Positions 43,207-55,989 are shown, counted from the first letter of the stretch. The stretch: DNA of 64,000 nt from Schistocerca nitens (GCF_023898315.1 NC_064616.1:536939102-537003101), one strand, 5' to 3'. Notes: a model not told the origin generated them from the sequence alone. A program made the numbers and translations.

Positions 43207-46110
43207 TTTGTTCAAGTGGTATGTTTCCAAACATTTGCTAGAAATTAATGAAGCGATGACAGTACCTCTGCAACGGTACAGTTTCGCCAAGAAATACAGG
43301 AGTGAGCTTGAAAAGTATTCAGAAGCAACATTCCTGAATTAGAAGTGAGATTAGTTGCCATCAATACAGCAGCAGTGGGTGAAGGGCTCTGAGTAGGGGT
43401 AGACAATGCGTTTGAACACATCGAAGAAGCCCTTGATGATAAAGATATCCGATGAGTACTACTCGGCTACATTCAGCTGCTCATCCACAGGTGAAAGGAA
43501 TCTAGTTTTCAGATCTCATCAGGTGATGATTCCCTGTGTCTTTTCATGTCAGTGTATTTAGCATATCCAGCTTCGGAATGTATCGGCAGCTATAAAAAGC
43601 AGAAGCACGAGGCAGTTCTACACGTCCCATAAGAGGGCATAACAGGCGATAGTAGCATCGCATGTGGGGAATAGCTGCCGACTCCGTCTCGGACAACGCT
43701 TCCTACGTCACATGCAGAAATCAAGTTGCCATACTGTATTTGTCGTATTAAGCAGAACTCAATGTTCGATGACTTTTTGTTATACATTGCATCCTATGAA
43801 TATATACTCTATCAAAGCACCAGTATACAGTACGTCTCGAGAATACGAGTGAATCCTTCTTGTTACGATTTGTTGTAGTGAAACGACGGGAAACGTCACA
43901 CTGCTGATGGAAAAGTTTTCGTTCTTTTTTTAATTTTACATTGTAACTCACGTTTTATGAGAGCAAGCCATTTTCACGCATCGCAGAAGAAGATTCGAGG
44001 AAGTCTGTCGATCTTGTTAGGATTTGTTATAACTAAATGTCAATAAAGTTTCTGAGTTTAAAGCCTTTAGAAGTCTGTTACAAAAACAAAGCGTCATTTG
44101 AGGCTGAGTTTCAATAAAGCATACTTCGTTGAGATTCCATGTTATGTAACCAAAAGGTTAATAGATAGTGGATTCGTGTCCTGTTGTACACACTTGCAAT
44201 ATCCGCATTTTCTAAAGGGTTATTGGAGTTTACTTTGAAACTAATAAAAACCATTTCTGTAATATTTGATGTTAAGTAAACACAATGTCACTCTCTACCA
44301 GGAGTGAGTTTGTTATGTTTGGTGAACTTTTATAAGCTGATCACCTTACTGAGTGGACGTGTATCTTTCATTTTTGTCTTATTACGTATTGTGGATAATG
44401 AAAATACGTTTATGTATACCACAGGCAATACAACGCGACTAGTAAAGATAGGAAATGTCCGTTTTCATAGAGCTGACGTAGGAATTCTATGGACATCCAC
44501 TGTCGTAAACAAACTGCGTGGTCTGCAAGCGAAATGAAGTGGAGAAGTGCCACTGGAGAGCGATGAGAGTGCTAAATCACGTTAACCATCTCGGACAATG
44601 TGTCAACGTCGCTTCGCTTCGGGTTGTCGGGTCTCTTCGTAAACGCCAGCGTTAAATGCCACGACACCTGTGACAACTGCTTTAGACGTGAGCTTTCACC
44701 TGATGTCAAATATTTTAAATGCTCCTTTCGTTCCACTCTAACGTGCTTTGTGCGCTCCCTATCATCTTCGAAATCCATGTGGCAAGTGCAGTACTAAAAA
44801 TTACCACTTTTAGGCGAGCAAGTAACTGTACTATTTGAATTGTTAGGTCAATAAGTTTCAGAACAGTAATTTATATAAAGCGAAATCTCGAGGAGTTTTA
44901 GGCTCTGAAATGTGCCATGTGCTGTTATTAAATGGTTGTTTCTGTGTGAAACAGTGGATTGTTTGAATGTACTTGAATGCTGAAAACAGTTTCGCCTATC
45001 GTTTCCTTACTCCTCGTTAATGAAGGGAGTCCGATCTTATTTTTTGTTTAGGCGAGCTGAAATGTGGACTAGTGAAAAGTAGTTTTTGAATATTAAGATT
45101 CGAGCTGTTTTATGGATGCTCATAAACGTTGTTTGCAAACCCTTGTGGCTGGCTTTCAACACTCCATTATTAGAATACACAACATCATCAATCTTCTTAT
45201 CATAAAAGAAACCCGCCGTGACAAAACAATACAAAGTGCAACATGAAGAAAAGAAAACAAAAAAGTGAAAGCCTTTTACCCAATCACTACAGTCAGGTAC
45301 TGTTATCACTGAGATAGTAAGTGCTACAAACTTATGCGTCTTGTGCCATCTCTCATTTCAATCTTTTAACTTCTAACTGTGTAATCAAGATGAAGAAACA
45401 AGAGATAAACAAAGTAGAATGTAAGAGAAAAAGTACTTTTCTATGACTTTGTTGCTTGTCTCCAGTATCGTTCGTGTAAACATATTGAACAGGCTTTTTC
45501 TCAGTGATTCTTTGTATCAGAAGTTACACAAAATGTATTTGCCTGTTAAGAATCAAATGGATATTAACGAATTTCTAGTTAACGCAGCACGAAAGAGGAA
45601 ACCTACTGATTCTGATTTAACGATAAACTATGAAAGTGACCTTTGTTCAGACATTCAATAATGTCTCAGTAATCAAGTAGCTGATCAAGTGCTTAGTCAT
45701 GGAATCAATAGGTTAACGAAAGGGCTATGCACCATTTACACCTCCTGAAAAAATGGCTATGGACCTCTTAATTTTTTATTCGAATTTAAATCATGTGGAC
45801 TTAAATTTGCACAATGAACTCTAACTGCTTCTTAGTACCTGATGTTTATAGTTAAGCTTGTGGTGTTCCGAATGCCGCAGTGGGCCCTGTATACATTACA
45901 GGGCACTGAAACATCCTATGGGGGATCGCGGAGTCTGCTGAAAAAATAATAATTCCACCTTCTGCTACAAGGTGAAATTACGACGCTATAAGCAGGCAGG
46001 ATGTCTAATGTTCCTTGCATTGACGCCAGTATGCTGTTATTCGCTTGATGACGCGAGTTGATTTCTGTTTGTAAGTGACTGATGTTGTAAAGGTTTAAGA
46101 GGGTTAAGAT
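43207..46110. other. 2.9 kb without identifiable gene
   Basis: Frames are 90 codons or fewer and without motif, for example 44304-44537 plus and 44572-44778 minus. There is a perfect 8-base hairpin (GCCCTGTA, loop, TACAGGGC) near 45883-45903. The area has the texture of decayed transposon DNA, but I cannot assign it. Confidence 0.4.
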
Positions 46111-46119
46111 TTCCGTATG

Positions 46120-47074
46120 AAACGCAATGTCTTTATAAACAAAATGTCGAGCACTGCTGCTAAGTTTGTTTTATCAGAACGGCAGTAATAGGAGCAATGC
46201 ACTGTGGTACTTCGCTGACAGAAATAGCTGTGTAGTGGCACTATGTCAATAAATGGGCTAAAGAATATGATCAAGAAATAAGATGAACTTGGGTGTGCAG
46301 CAGGAAAATGGAGGAGGCTCATTTCCATTGCACTTCTTGATGAAGTTGCTGTAGCTATGGCCCAGCGTGCGGTACACTCCTCAAACTGTGACACCCGTGC
46401 TCGAGCTGCGACACTGAAAATGTATTTTCACTGGTCAACAGTTGTAAGTATTTTGTGGTGCGTTTTACACTGCTACCCCTACAAGTTCCACAACATATAC
46501 CAAATGAAGAACCAAGAAAGGCTACACATCCGTCACTTTTGTCCTTCGCCTTTTTTTCACATTTGGAACTGGATGATAAGTGGTCGGGGAGTATTATTGG
46601 ACAGACGAGACACATTTTATTCCCTACAATGTCGTGAACGCAGAGAACTGTCACAGACGGGGCTCTACTCCGTCACATGTTGTGCAGGAACGTCCATTGC
46701 TCTCAGTTTATGTGCTTGTGACGTGGTTTCACATGCTCTTTCATTATCGGTCCTTGTGGGCATGTCTGTCTACACATCTGTTTTCATGAAAGATGGTACG
46801 ACACGACAGGTCGCTTGCCAAGTGAGATAGTTTTTGTTAGAGAAACCTTGGATGACGCCCTTATCACCTATTGGCAATTTCAAGATGAGTGCCCTTCCAC
46901 ATTCCCTTGGCCAAATCCACGTGATTTCTGGTTGTGGGGATACCTTAAAGATAGTTTCTATTGTGGACGTATGCAGGCACTTCCTGATCTAAAAAGTAGC
47001 ATACAACAACATATAATGTGGATTACACCGGGAATGCTGCGAGTAGCTGTCAACCATACTACGTCATTGATGTA
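46120..47074 (+). pseudogene. mariner/IS630-like DDE transposase remnant (second family)
   Basis: From about 46250 the plus strand reads MSINGLKNMIKK, then SIALLDEVAVAMAQRAVHSS (HTH region), WTDETHF with the first catalytic Asp (near 46590), NAENCHRRGSTPSHVVQERP, MKDGTTRQVACQVR with the second Asp (near 46790) and NPRDFWLWGYLKDSFYCGRM with the third acidic residue (near 46915), ending around 47074. The reading frame changes at least four times and several stops occur. The family resembles the remnant at 4624, but the sequences are clearly different. No terminal repeats could be assigned. Confidence 0.75.
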
Positions 47075-47081
47075 GTAGGTT

Positions 47082-47701
47082 ATTGAGACGGGAGACCACG
47101 CTGAACACATATGGAAACTTGTGACCGTATTCTAATAAACATAACAGAACCATCGTTTTCATGCGTTTCATTATTGATACCCTTTCCTTGCTCCATTACC
47201 ACATTATGACTGCTTGCAGCACTATATTTTGCGTAGTGTCAGATATGAGAACCATTTTTTTTTTTTTACATTCTTCGTAAACTCTCTGATAAATGAATAT
47301 ACCCACAAGGTTTCAGGGTCATGCGATGTATACAGCTTGCACCTCAACAATTGGAGCATTGTTAGTTTAATCAGCAGATAGACAAAATTTTCAGGTCACT
47401 GTCACAGATAGTGCATATATCAAGTAAAAATTGAACTGGACAAAATGTACCGGGAAAACCTGCACGTTAAGTTTCCTGAACAGCAACGAATTTTAACTTA
47501 TACTACTTCAGAAAATTACTTTACTCCGACTATAGAATTTCATCAGTAGAGTGTGATTTGAAGTATTACGCCAAAAATTAATACATGGATATTGAAAATT
47601 AAATTTAATACAGCTCTTTAAATTGCCAAGTATGTACAGTTGACGGCTCAGTCAAAAAGAAACATTATTTCCGCCTTTCGAGTAATTTTGTTAAAGTAAA
47701 C
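47082..47701. other. AT-rich, no gene
   Basis: Spacer between the mariner-like remnant and the LTR element, with a T-run at about 47256-47270. No coding region is seen. Confidence 0.5.
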
Positions 47702-47705
47702 ATAT

Positions 47706-49261
47706 TGTGGGGCGGCGGATGGTATTTATGTTGATGATATAATGGTGTAGAATGTTTTGTTATGTAGATGCATTTCCCGGCCGATTAACAATATGTGGGG
47801 CGGCGGGTGGAATTAATTGTTATATAAATGTTCCTATTATTTATGCTGTCTCTTTGCCGTTCTCAACATTGGCTCTCTTAACTACAACACTGGCAACCAG
47901 AAAGTGATTAGCAAAACGTGAAGCCTGTAATTAGAATTCCAGTGCGCACTTCATCTGAGAAATACACTTATAGCTACAGCTTAAAGCTCTGAGGAATTAG
48001 AAGATTTTGTGGGATTCATAACCAAAAACGATTTTCTCTAAAATGTTCACTATATTCTGAAAGTCACAGACCAAAAGAGAATCCACACAATCCCACTACC
48101 AGAGCAGTTCAGAGTCTAATGCGCTGATGCAACTATAACTCTCCAACTTAAATGTTTAAGTGAATGCTCGCCATAATTTGATGATAATGTTCATCAAACG
48201 CCACGCTAAATAATGGCAGAATGTTTGTCACGCGGCGGCACGTGAAAATACGACATACGCAAACTGAAGATAGATCATTAAAGTCATCCCAGAATTAACA
48301 CTTCACTCGAAAACGATTTCATGGTTACGCGTATCCCGAGTAACTTATTACGGTATCCGAGGCTGTTTATAGCAATGATACCGATGCGACGCGACTCCTG
48401 GCACAGATGGTGTGCTAATCAGCGTCTGGAGGGAACTGGGGCCTTGCTTCCTCACGCAGCGTTCTTATATATAAAGCCGCGGTGCGGACGGCTAAGGGAA
48501 CGCCTGATGAAATCGGCTCTCCCGACTAGCCGCTGGGGTAGTACTGCACCACTTTAAGTTACTGAACAAATCATTGCTTCCTTTGCTGATGGCCGATGAA
48601 GTTATCAATTTAGATGTGCATTCAGCACACAGGTAAGTAATCATAATAAAAGTTTGACGTGGCTAAGTCAATTATTTTGGGCAAGAGAATTAATTTAATT
48701 ACATTACACACAGTAGACGAGCTCTGAACTTGCCCTTTATAGATACGCTATCGCTATAGTTTTATAGTTATTCAGTTGAAACTTCTCACATCTTTATGAT
48801 TATAGCGGATCTCCCTTCTACTTAAATTTAAACATCCTAGCCTTATTTATTCGCCTACTTAATCTATCTTGCTTCCGTAATTTCTAAGACAATACCAGAA
48901 AATCATGAATTTCAACAAAATTTTAATTTGTGAGATCCAGAATACTGTTTCTACTAAATTATTATGAAAAAGGAATCTAAATATAAATTTTTAAGTCTCT
49001 AGCTCTTTTCTGTTGCGCCAATGATTTTTAATGAAAAATGTCCAAATTTCGAAAATGGTTGAAGTTGTTGAACTGATATTCAACACATATTGATTTAGTA
49101 TTACTCCTGATATGCTAGAAACGTTTCAGGTTATTTACTTGGTTTTTAAAGTATTGCATAACATTTATGACGTCAGAACTAGTTACAGCTGACTAGGCTG
49201 GCACACAATGGAAAGACTGATGAGAATATTTCAAAAGGCGTTAGTAGGCTGCTTCCCTACA
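47706..49261 (-). repeat. 3' LTR
   Basis: 1556 bases, starting TGTGGGGCGGCGGATGG and ending GCTGCTTCCCTACA (plus-strand reading). It differs from the other LTR by a few percent by eye. It includes a TATATATAAAG box near 48466-48480 in a GC-rich core, and an internal duplicate of its own edge at 47794. Confidence 0.9.
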
Positions 49262-51238
49262 TCACCATCTACTTCATTTTTTTTGAATGTTAATGAACGG
49301 GAAAAAAAATTAATTACAAAAAGGGAAGCAAGAGTACAGCTTAACTCCCTATGAAAGTTAAAATTGAAATGTAAACATCTAGAAATATAAAAGAAAACTG
49401 ATTACCTACTTCAATTATTTAAATTGCTGGCATGTTCACTGCCTCTTAAGCAACGTTATCACTCAAAATTTAAGCAAAATCAATGAAACACTTTGGCATA
49501 CATTTTGCCTTAGACAGACAAACACATAAAATATGTAAAATTATGAAAATGTTAAATCCATTAAATACATTTTTACATACACAAATTCAAAGAAAATAAC
49601 ACAGCTATTCGTGATACATAAACAGATAATTATATCTAAACCTGAAAGAAAATTTCCCAAATCATGACAATTTCATATTTACACACGTGGTTGTAGCCGC
49701 TTTGGCTGGCGTTCTACACTTCTATTCACAAGGGTGGAGGAGGGGAAGTTGCTATGGTATGCGTCCTTCACGATCACTCTAAATTACATGGGGAAAGGGG
49801 AGGGGTCACTGTGAGTAGTGTCCAAGTCACTCCACGCTTTCACGCAGCTACCAGGCTGCCATTATCTGGTTTGTCCTGTCGAACAAACAAAAAGAGTGCC
49901 TCAGACTCTGTTTACTTAATATCTAAGGGTGGGTCACAATGAAATGGGGATATATACATTTTATCTTTCAATATGTTGCTGGAACAAAGTTAACAGAACT
50001 ATTTCAATTTTACTCTCGCAGTTACTTAACTGTCATAAAATCGATAAACAAATGGCTCAAAACGCCGTTAGTCACGTACTAGAGAAAATTAATGCTCAAG
50101 GCATACAATCATAAATCCTATTTAATTTCAGTTTATTATTTCTGGGCCTGAACACTGAACCAATGCTCGGTACATTCTTAATACATTTGTATTTAATTTA
50201 CCTAGCTGACTCATCTTCGATTACCTTATTCTTAGAGATAGTATGAGTATATTTGATTAGTAGTTGTCTTCTCAGCTTCTTTGTACATGTGAGTAACTTG
50301 TGGTAACACTACGTTTAGTTGACTACTAAATCCACTTATTGGTCCTCTGCTGCTGTGTCAGTTCCACATCTGCCATTATGTACTTACTTCATCGAAGTGT
50401 ATTTATGCTGAGCTATAAATAATGTTTCCCGTCTGCCATTATGTTACTCAATTACGTTGCTAGTGTATGTACTTATTTAACACTCACTCTATTAACATTT
50501 AAAGCATAGGATAGCACATTTATTTCATATCTATACTGTATTGCAGCTGATCAGTTTGCTCACGTGGCAATCAATTTCCACTCGATCGGACGCTGAAACC
50601 ACAGGTAGTCTCTCTCGACCTACCACTAAAGTGCATTAAGTAATTATGAACGAGCGTAATGCTAAATTACTTCAACCTATAGGACACCATGAGCTACTCT
50701 GCCTCATCTAACATAAGGGTACCTATGGTCGGATTCACACCTACAACTCATAACCTCAATACGTGTAGGTGTGTCCTTTCACACACTACACCAAATAACG
50801 GCCAGCTCCAACCTTATAAATATTTCAAGGACGTGTCCTTCACGTCTCAACAGCAAACACTACTCAATTCTATTACACTGCCACCCCTTGCAACACAAGG
50901 TGAGTTCATTCTTACAACTTATCTGCATATTTTTCATAACACTAAGTAATCTCTTTTACTATTAATTAGTTAGCTGTACAGCATACAATAGGTTTCACTG
51001 CCACTTCAGATCCTGCTTGAACACGAATTTGTGCATCTTTTTAAAATATTATTGTGGGACCATTTCCAATAAAACAACAACTTTGTACTTATAATATTAC
51101 CAGGTTTCTATACATACTTGTTACTCAAATACCTTTGTATCTTAATTACATCATACTTCTCTGTTGTTTATGTCACTGTTAGGTTTGTCACATTAGGTAT
51201 TTTTGTTGACTAATCGATGGATAGAATGGTTACAGAAC
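49262..51238. other. Non-coding internal part of the LTR element
   Basis: No gene seen. The position, between integrase and 3' LTR, is where some elements carry an env gene, but no envelope-like frame is present here. Confidence 0.5.
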
Positions 51239-52140
51239 TCATGGCTTGATAGCCATGACGGAATATTTTTGTATTGCAAAGAAGGAGTCGAAACTTTGGT
51301 TGATAGGAAAGATGGAGAATGAGTGAGACCTGAAAAGGAAAGAAGATCTCACACAGCGGGGACTGCACAGCTGCCACACTGTGTAGAGGTTACAGAACAA
51401 CCTCCTCCCTATAGAATTCATTAGTTTATTATTGGCTTGATAACCATAACGGAAAATTTTAGTATTTGAGAGTAAAAGCCGAAATTTTGGTGGATAGTAA
51501 AGATGAAGAATGAGTGATATCTGAAATGTGAAAGAAGATCTCACACAGCTGGGACTGCACATCTGCCACACTGTGTAGAGGTTACAGAACATCCTCCTCC
51601 ATTCAGAATTCATTAGCTTATTAAAATTTTCATATTGGAAAGAAGGGGTCAACATTTTTGTAGACAGGAAAGATGAAGGATGAGTGAGACCTGAAATGGA
51701 AAGAAGATCTCACACAGCTGGGACTGCACAGCTGCCACACTGTGTAGAGGTTACAGAACAACCTCCTCCATACAGAATTCATTAGCTTAATGCTGGCTTC
51801 ACAGTCATACCGGAAGATTTTAGTATTTGAGAGTAAGAGCCGAAATTTTGGTGGATAGGAAAGATGAAGAGTGAGTGAGATCTGAAAAGGAAAGAAGATC
51901 TCACACAGCTGGGACTGCACAGCTGCCACACTGTGTAGAAGTTACAGAACAACCTCCTCCCTACAGAATTCATTGGTTTCAGAAAATTTTCAAATTGGAA
52001 AGAAGGGGTCAAAATTTTTGTAGATAGGAAAGATGAAGAATGAGTGAGATCTGAAATGGAAAGAAGATCTCACACAGCTGGGACTGAACAGCTGCCACAC
52101 TGTGTAGAGGTTACAGAACAACCTCCTCTCAACAGAATGC
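51239..52140 (-). repeat. Tandem repeat with alternating 191/169-base units
   Basis: The landmark AGAAGATCTCACACAGC begins at 51341, 51533, 51702, 51893 and 52062, giving intervals of 192, 169, 191 and 169. Two unit types (A with an extra segment containing GAGAGTAARAGCCGAAATTT; B with GGAAAGAAGGGGTC) alternate, forming a 360-base higher-order unit. One edge overlaps the integrase-tail frame. Confidence 0.88.
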
Positions 52141-52600
52141 ATTCACTACCTATGAACTTCTTTAGGTCGATCACGTTCCTGAGACCTAATAGCTTTTTAC
52201 TCTTAGGATACTGTAGCCTATATGCATTGGCATGTGGTTTTCCTATGATCCTGAAAGGTCCTTGGTATACGAACATGAATATATTTGTTTCTGCATTTAT
52301 TTTCTTTGATTTTTCCTTGGTTTTGACAAGGAATAACTGACCTATTTCAAAACTGGTGGGTACAGCTTTTGCATCATGACGTTTCTTCCTTTCTTTCTCT
52401 GCATTTAGCTTACTTTTATTAAGATTGACACATTCGTCCCAATATCTCCTATTTTTCAGAACTCGTATAGGCAGCTCCCAAGTTTCATCATTAGTTACTA
52501 CATGTTTATCACTAAAAGGTACTGTAATTACCCCGGTTATCGGGAAGACCATTTTTAACTGGCTTCTTTCAAAGTCAACAACACTACGATATTTCGACAA
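52070..52600 (-). pseudogene. Protease end joined to integrase C-terminal tail
   Basis: An open frame of 176 codons starts with KYRSVVDFERSQLKM, the segment that follows the retropepsin domain in gypsy-type Pol. It passes directly into an integrase C-terminal region: TWELPIRVLKNRRYWDECVN, EKERKKRHDAKAVPTSFEIG, LVKTKEKSKK and YRLQYPKSKKLLGLRNV. The whole RT, RNase H and integrase catalytic core are therefore missing at a junction near 52550. The frame is open across the junction. The last residues (GGCSVTSTQCGSC) come from the tandem repeat. Role: none as an enzyme; it is a deletion scar. Confidence 0.78.
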
Positions 52601-53183
52601 GCAATCTATTTACAATCAAGCATGGATGATCAATTAAATTACCATTAATGTTAAAGGGCAGCAAAGCTTCTTGCTTTACCGTTTTTGACACCTTGCCAGT
52701 AGCACCAATTATTCTTAGTCCTGATACCCTCAGTACTGTAAGCTTGCCTTTACCACGTAATGCATCAAAGAAGAACTGAGATATCGCACTCACCTCACTT
52801 CCACTGTCTAAGAGTCAACGTACATTGATACCCAACATATTCACTATTATTATAGGGTGGCTTATTCTAGGTTGTACAGGTGGTTCCTCAAACTCATCCA
52901 ATAGTTCCTTTCGGATTTGTCTCCAACTAAAGTGATCGACATCTGTCTTCATTACATTTAGGTCAAAGTGTGTAGGGGTTTCCTGAATTACATTTTCAGC
53001 TGCCTTTTCCAGTCGGTCTATTAATTTGAAATCGGAACACCGCACGACTTCATTACACATAGTTTGCTGAATATGACCCAAATTACTGTAGTCTGAGCGA
53101 TTCTGCGCCTCCAGACCGGGCATAATACCAGTTACAGCTAAACCACTTTCACCATTATCGTCGGGTTCCATCTCAAGTGACAC
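52584..53183 (-). pseudogene. Retropepsin-like protease remnant
   Basis: The minus-strand frame contains an acidic N-terminal segment (FDLNVMKTDVDHFSWRQI), then HPIIIVNMLGINVR, a TGA (52815-52817), and LLDSGSEVSAISQFFFDALR with the aspartic-protease signature DSG. GLRIIGATGKVSKTVKQEA and the end DHPCLIVNRLLVEIS follow. In intact elements it cleaves Gag-Pol. A frameshift near 52590 separates it from the following segment. Confidence 0.78.
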
Positions 53184-53605
53184 AGCTACTGGGTTTATCG
53201 ATCCCCAACAGGCTATCCTCTACATTCTCACTTACCTCCTTTCCTAAATCTATTAGTACAGTATCAACATCCTGCACAGGCACTTTAGGTAGGAGCACAT
53301 CATCCTCATTGTAAATATAAGCACGAATTTCTTCTGCTTCTTCACCTAACAATTCAGTATTTTGTAGCTCTTCCCTATCGTTACACTGCTGCGCTTCTCA
53401 TTCTCTTCCCAATTAGAAAGCGTCTCTAACACGGTGTCTATTAAATACTGTGAGTGATCTCATATTTCTGCTGTATCCTTAGATGCTACCGACCCCTCAT
53501 CCACATGTTCAGTTGGAGTATTCTGATCTGTCTTACAAATTACTGCAATTACTGGCTTAGGAAAAGTAACCGCCTGGTGAGCGCCAGTGTCCTCATAGAC
53601 GGGAA

Positions 53606-55480
53606 CTAGTTTTCCTGCCTCGGCCTACTACTGTTTCCTATATTTCCATTATAGTTAACTGGCACAGCATTGCTTTCAGCACTGTTCTTTACCTGCAAAA
53701 TCTTGTTCGGAACAAAATTACTATCATTTGGATGCCATAGTTGGTTCTGATAATTATTTCTCCAGTTCCTACCTCTCTTAGGATGGCGAACACCTACTGT
53801 TCTGATGTTTACGTTGCCATTCTGCTCGTTCTTAAAATTACTACTAGTGTTATTAGCATTTCTGTTATTACGTGCTTGCTCAACATTGGCAGCCACACGC
53901 TCTACACGTTCCAAATATTCAATGAAACGATCCAGATTGTCTGTAGGGGCAGATATAATTCTAGTATGCCAATACCATGGCAGTTTGGCTTCAAGACCTA
54001 GTATTATCATTTCAGGTTTTAGCTTTTCGGCCATATGTGACAAACGTGAAATCCATGACCTGGCAAACTCTTTCATAGATTCCTTGCCTACATTGAAGAG
54101 TTTTACACTCCAAAATTCTCTCAACACTTAATTTTGCTTATTGCTAGACCAATAATCATTAATGAAAGCTGTTTTAAATTCCGCTAATGTTTAACATTTC
54201 AACAATACATCAGCTGACCAACGCATGGCGTCACCTGCTAAATGGCTTCTAATAAATGAGCTTTTCTGTCGTTCAGACCAGGTTGGTGGTATCATATCTT
54301 CAAAATCGTTCCAGAAATCTAGTGGGTGGATATTTTCATCTGGATCGAACCGCAAGAACTGCTGACACCCGATAAAAGCGGCGTTTGCAGCTACAACTTG
54401 TTGCATACTACCATTACCAGAAGTTACTGAAGCTACTTTACTCTCAATGTTAGCAATGTTAGTACTAATATTTTCTACTCGCATTTCAACAGTATCTACT
54501 CTTTGCACAATATGAGTAGTATCAGTTTTGATTGCGTCTACTTCTGCTTGACATATATTTACTTTTATATTAACATCTTTAAACCTATCTGAGCACAGTT
54601 GAGATTCCGCCTCGATTTTTTCTGTTAACTTGTGCTCCAGCTTCGCATCTTCCATTTGGAAGTCTTTGCGAACCTCAGCAACTTCAGATTTCACTGTTTT
54701 ATACATCTCAGATAACTGTTGAACAACCTTTTTCTTAATATCCTCATGATTGCAATCAATTTTATAATTTAAACTGTCCAGATCCTCTTTCAACTTATTG
54801 CAGCCAGTCTTGAAGGAAGTTTCTAATTCAGCTTTATTGGATTCTAATTTATTGTCCATTGCCTCAAACCGTTTATTAAAATTGGTTTGGATGGCCACAA
54901 TCCTGTTATTTACCTCAGTTATATCAGATTTTAACTCAGCTGTCATTCTAGCATTACTGGCTGACATTTTTGCATTACTGCTTTTGACCTCAGCTATCTC
55001 AGACTTTAATTCTGCTGTCATTCTAGCATTACTGGTAGCTATTGCTTGTAATATAACATTTAAATCAATAGCCCCAGTATCTTTGGGTTGATCACTAGTT
55101 GGCTTTTTATCACACTCAGGTGACGAAAAACTAGCTCCAACACCAGAATCATCAAAACTAAATAAAACTTCTAATTGCTCAGTCTTTTCTAACTTCTCCT
55201 GTTTAAACTCTACCACCTCTGATGACTGTTTCATTTTTAACTCATCAGATAAACAATCATCCTATAAATTAACAATTTCTGCTTTCTGCTTTACTACAAG
55301 GGTCTCTATTATTGAATCATTGCCCCTTCTCACACTACTGTTAGGAGACCATACTTCATATTTCACTTTAACATTACTATTTTCATGTATATTTTTACTT
55401 GAACCGTTGTCTCGATTTACAGTTCCCTCAACAGACATAGGTTCTGATTTAAGTTCAACCTCAGTTTCTTCTGGTGGTTC
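53606..55480 (-). pseudogene. Gag-like protein, three stops
   Basis: A single reading frame runs from ATG 55480 (MEPPEETEVELKSEP; an upstream ATG at 55660 is also in frame) to 53606, about 625 codons. It is interrupted by TAG at 55262-55264 and TAA at 54191-54193 and 54128-54130. The first half is a long coiled coil (repeated SNARMTAELKSEIAEV units, then NNRIVAIQTNFNKRFEAMDN). The second half is the capsid-type Gag domain (FLRFDPDENIHPLDFWNDFE, HLAGDAMRWS, WISRLSHMAEKLKPEM, LDRFIEYLERVERVAA). The C-terminus is Asn- and Arg-rich. I see no CCHC zinc knuckle. In an active element it would build the particle. Confidence 0.8.
54940..55040 (-). repeat. 75-base in-frame duplication in gag coiled coil
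   Basis: TCTGCTGTCATTCTAGCATT and its slightly changed copy recur 75 bases apart (near 54938 and 55013). They duplicate the 25 residues that include NARMTAELKS, keep frame and heptad length roughly, and lengthen the coiled coil. Confidence 0.7.
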
Positions 55481-55899
55481 CATTGCCGACAGTCTTTTAG
55501 TGCAGGTTATTAAAATTTTTAACAGCTTTTCACTTAACTTAGTACCTTCTGCATGATGTATGGCGTTGCTGGTGCGGCATACCAGGATTACTGATGCGAC
55601 CCAGCGCGTTGAACTGCAGACAGCACTTGGATGGCTGCTGTGTGTTTGCATGGCCTGCAACTGCAGGCGCGGCTCCGGTTGCTCTGGCGGACAACTTCGG
55701 TGAGGCGAAACTGGCTTCTCGCGATGCCGGCAGCGCCGCTGGACTCAGTGCCAGCTGCGTCAATCCAGATGTGTTGTTAATCCAATTGCGTCGTCCACAT
55801 ACACACATAACACTATCACTATTCTACTACTCAGTTGCATGTCGTGTTTCACTCCTGAATCTGAATATTTAAAATCACTTTCACTTTTATTCAGTTTGT

Positions 55900-55917
55900 T
55901 TCCCGGCCGAGGCACAA
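55900..55917 (-). other. Primer-binding site, tRNA-Gly type
   Basis: TTCCCGGCCGAGGCACAA (plus strand) matches 16 of 18 bases of the 3' end of tRNA-Gly(GCC) including part of CCA. It lies two bases (TA) from the edge of the 5' LTR at 55920, exactly where minus-strand DNA synthesis would be primed. Confidence 0.8.
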
Positions 55918-55989
55918 TATGTGGGACAGTGGGTGGTATTTATGTTGATGATATATAATGGTGTAGAATGTTTTGTAATGAAGATGCAT

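Noticed and set aside
45883..45903. 8-base perfect hairpin as terminator or regulatory RNA
   Set aside because: Isolated short palindrome with no gene next to it; expected by chance in 64 kb.
51239..51929. Minus-strand frames of 99 and 138 codons in the tandem array, looking like a repeat protein
   Set aside because: The frames exist because the DNA repeat is free of stops in that phase; they lack a start signal and known domain, so I treat it as a DNA repeat.
51200..52140. CRISPR-like array (regular repeats with spacers)
   Set aside because: The repeat spans whole units of 169-192 bases, spacers are not unique, and the locus is a eukaryotic retrotransposon.
52044..52340. 98-codon plus-strand frame over the integrase tail
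   Set aside because: Antisense to the recognisable integrase C-terminal domain.
55539..55808. 89-codon Ala/Ser-rich frame upstream of gag as gag N-terminus
   Set aside because: It is out of phase with gag and lies in the leader between primer site and gag; low-complexity GC codons explain it.
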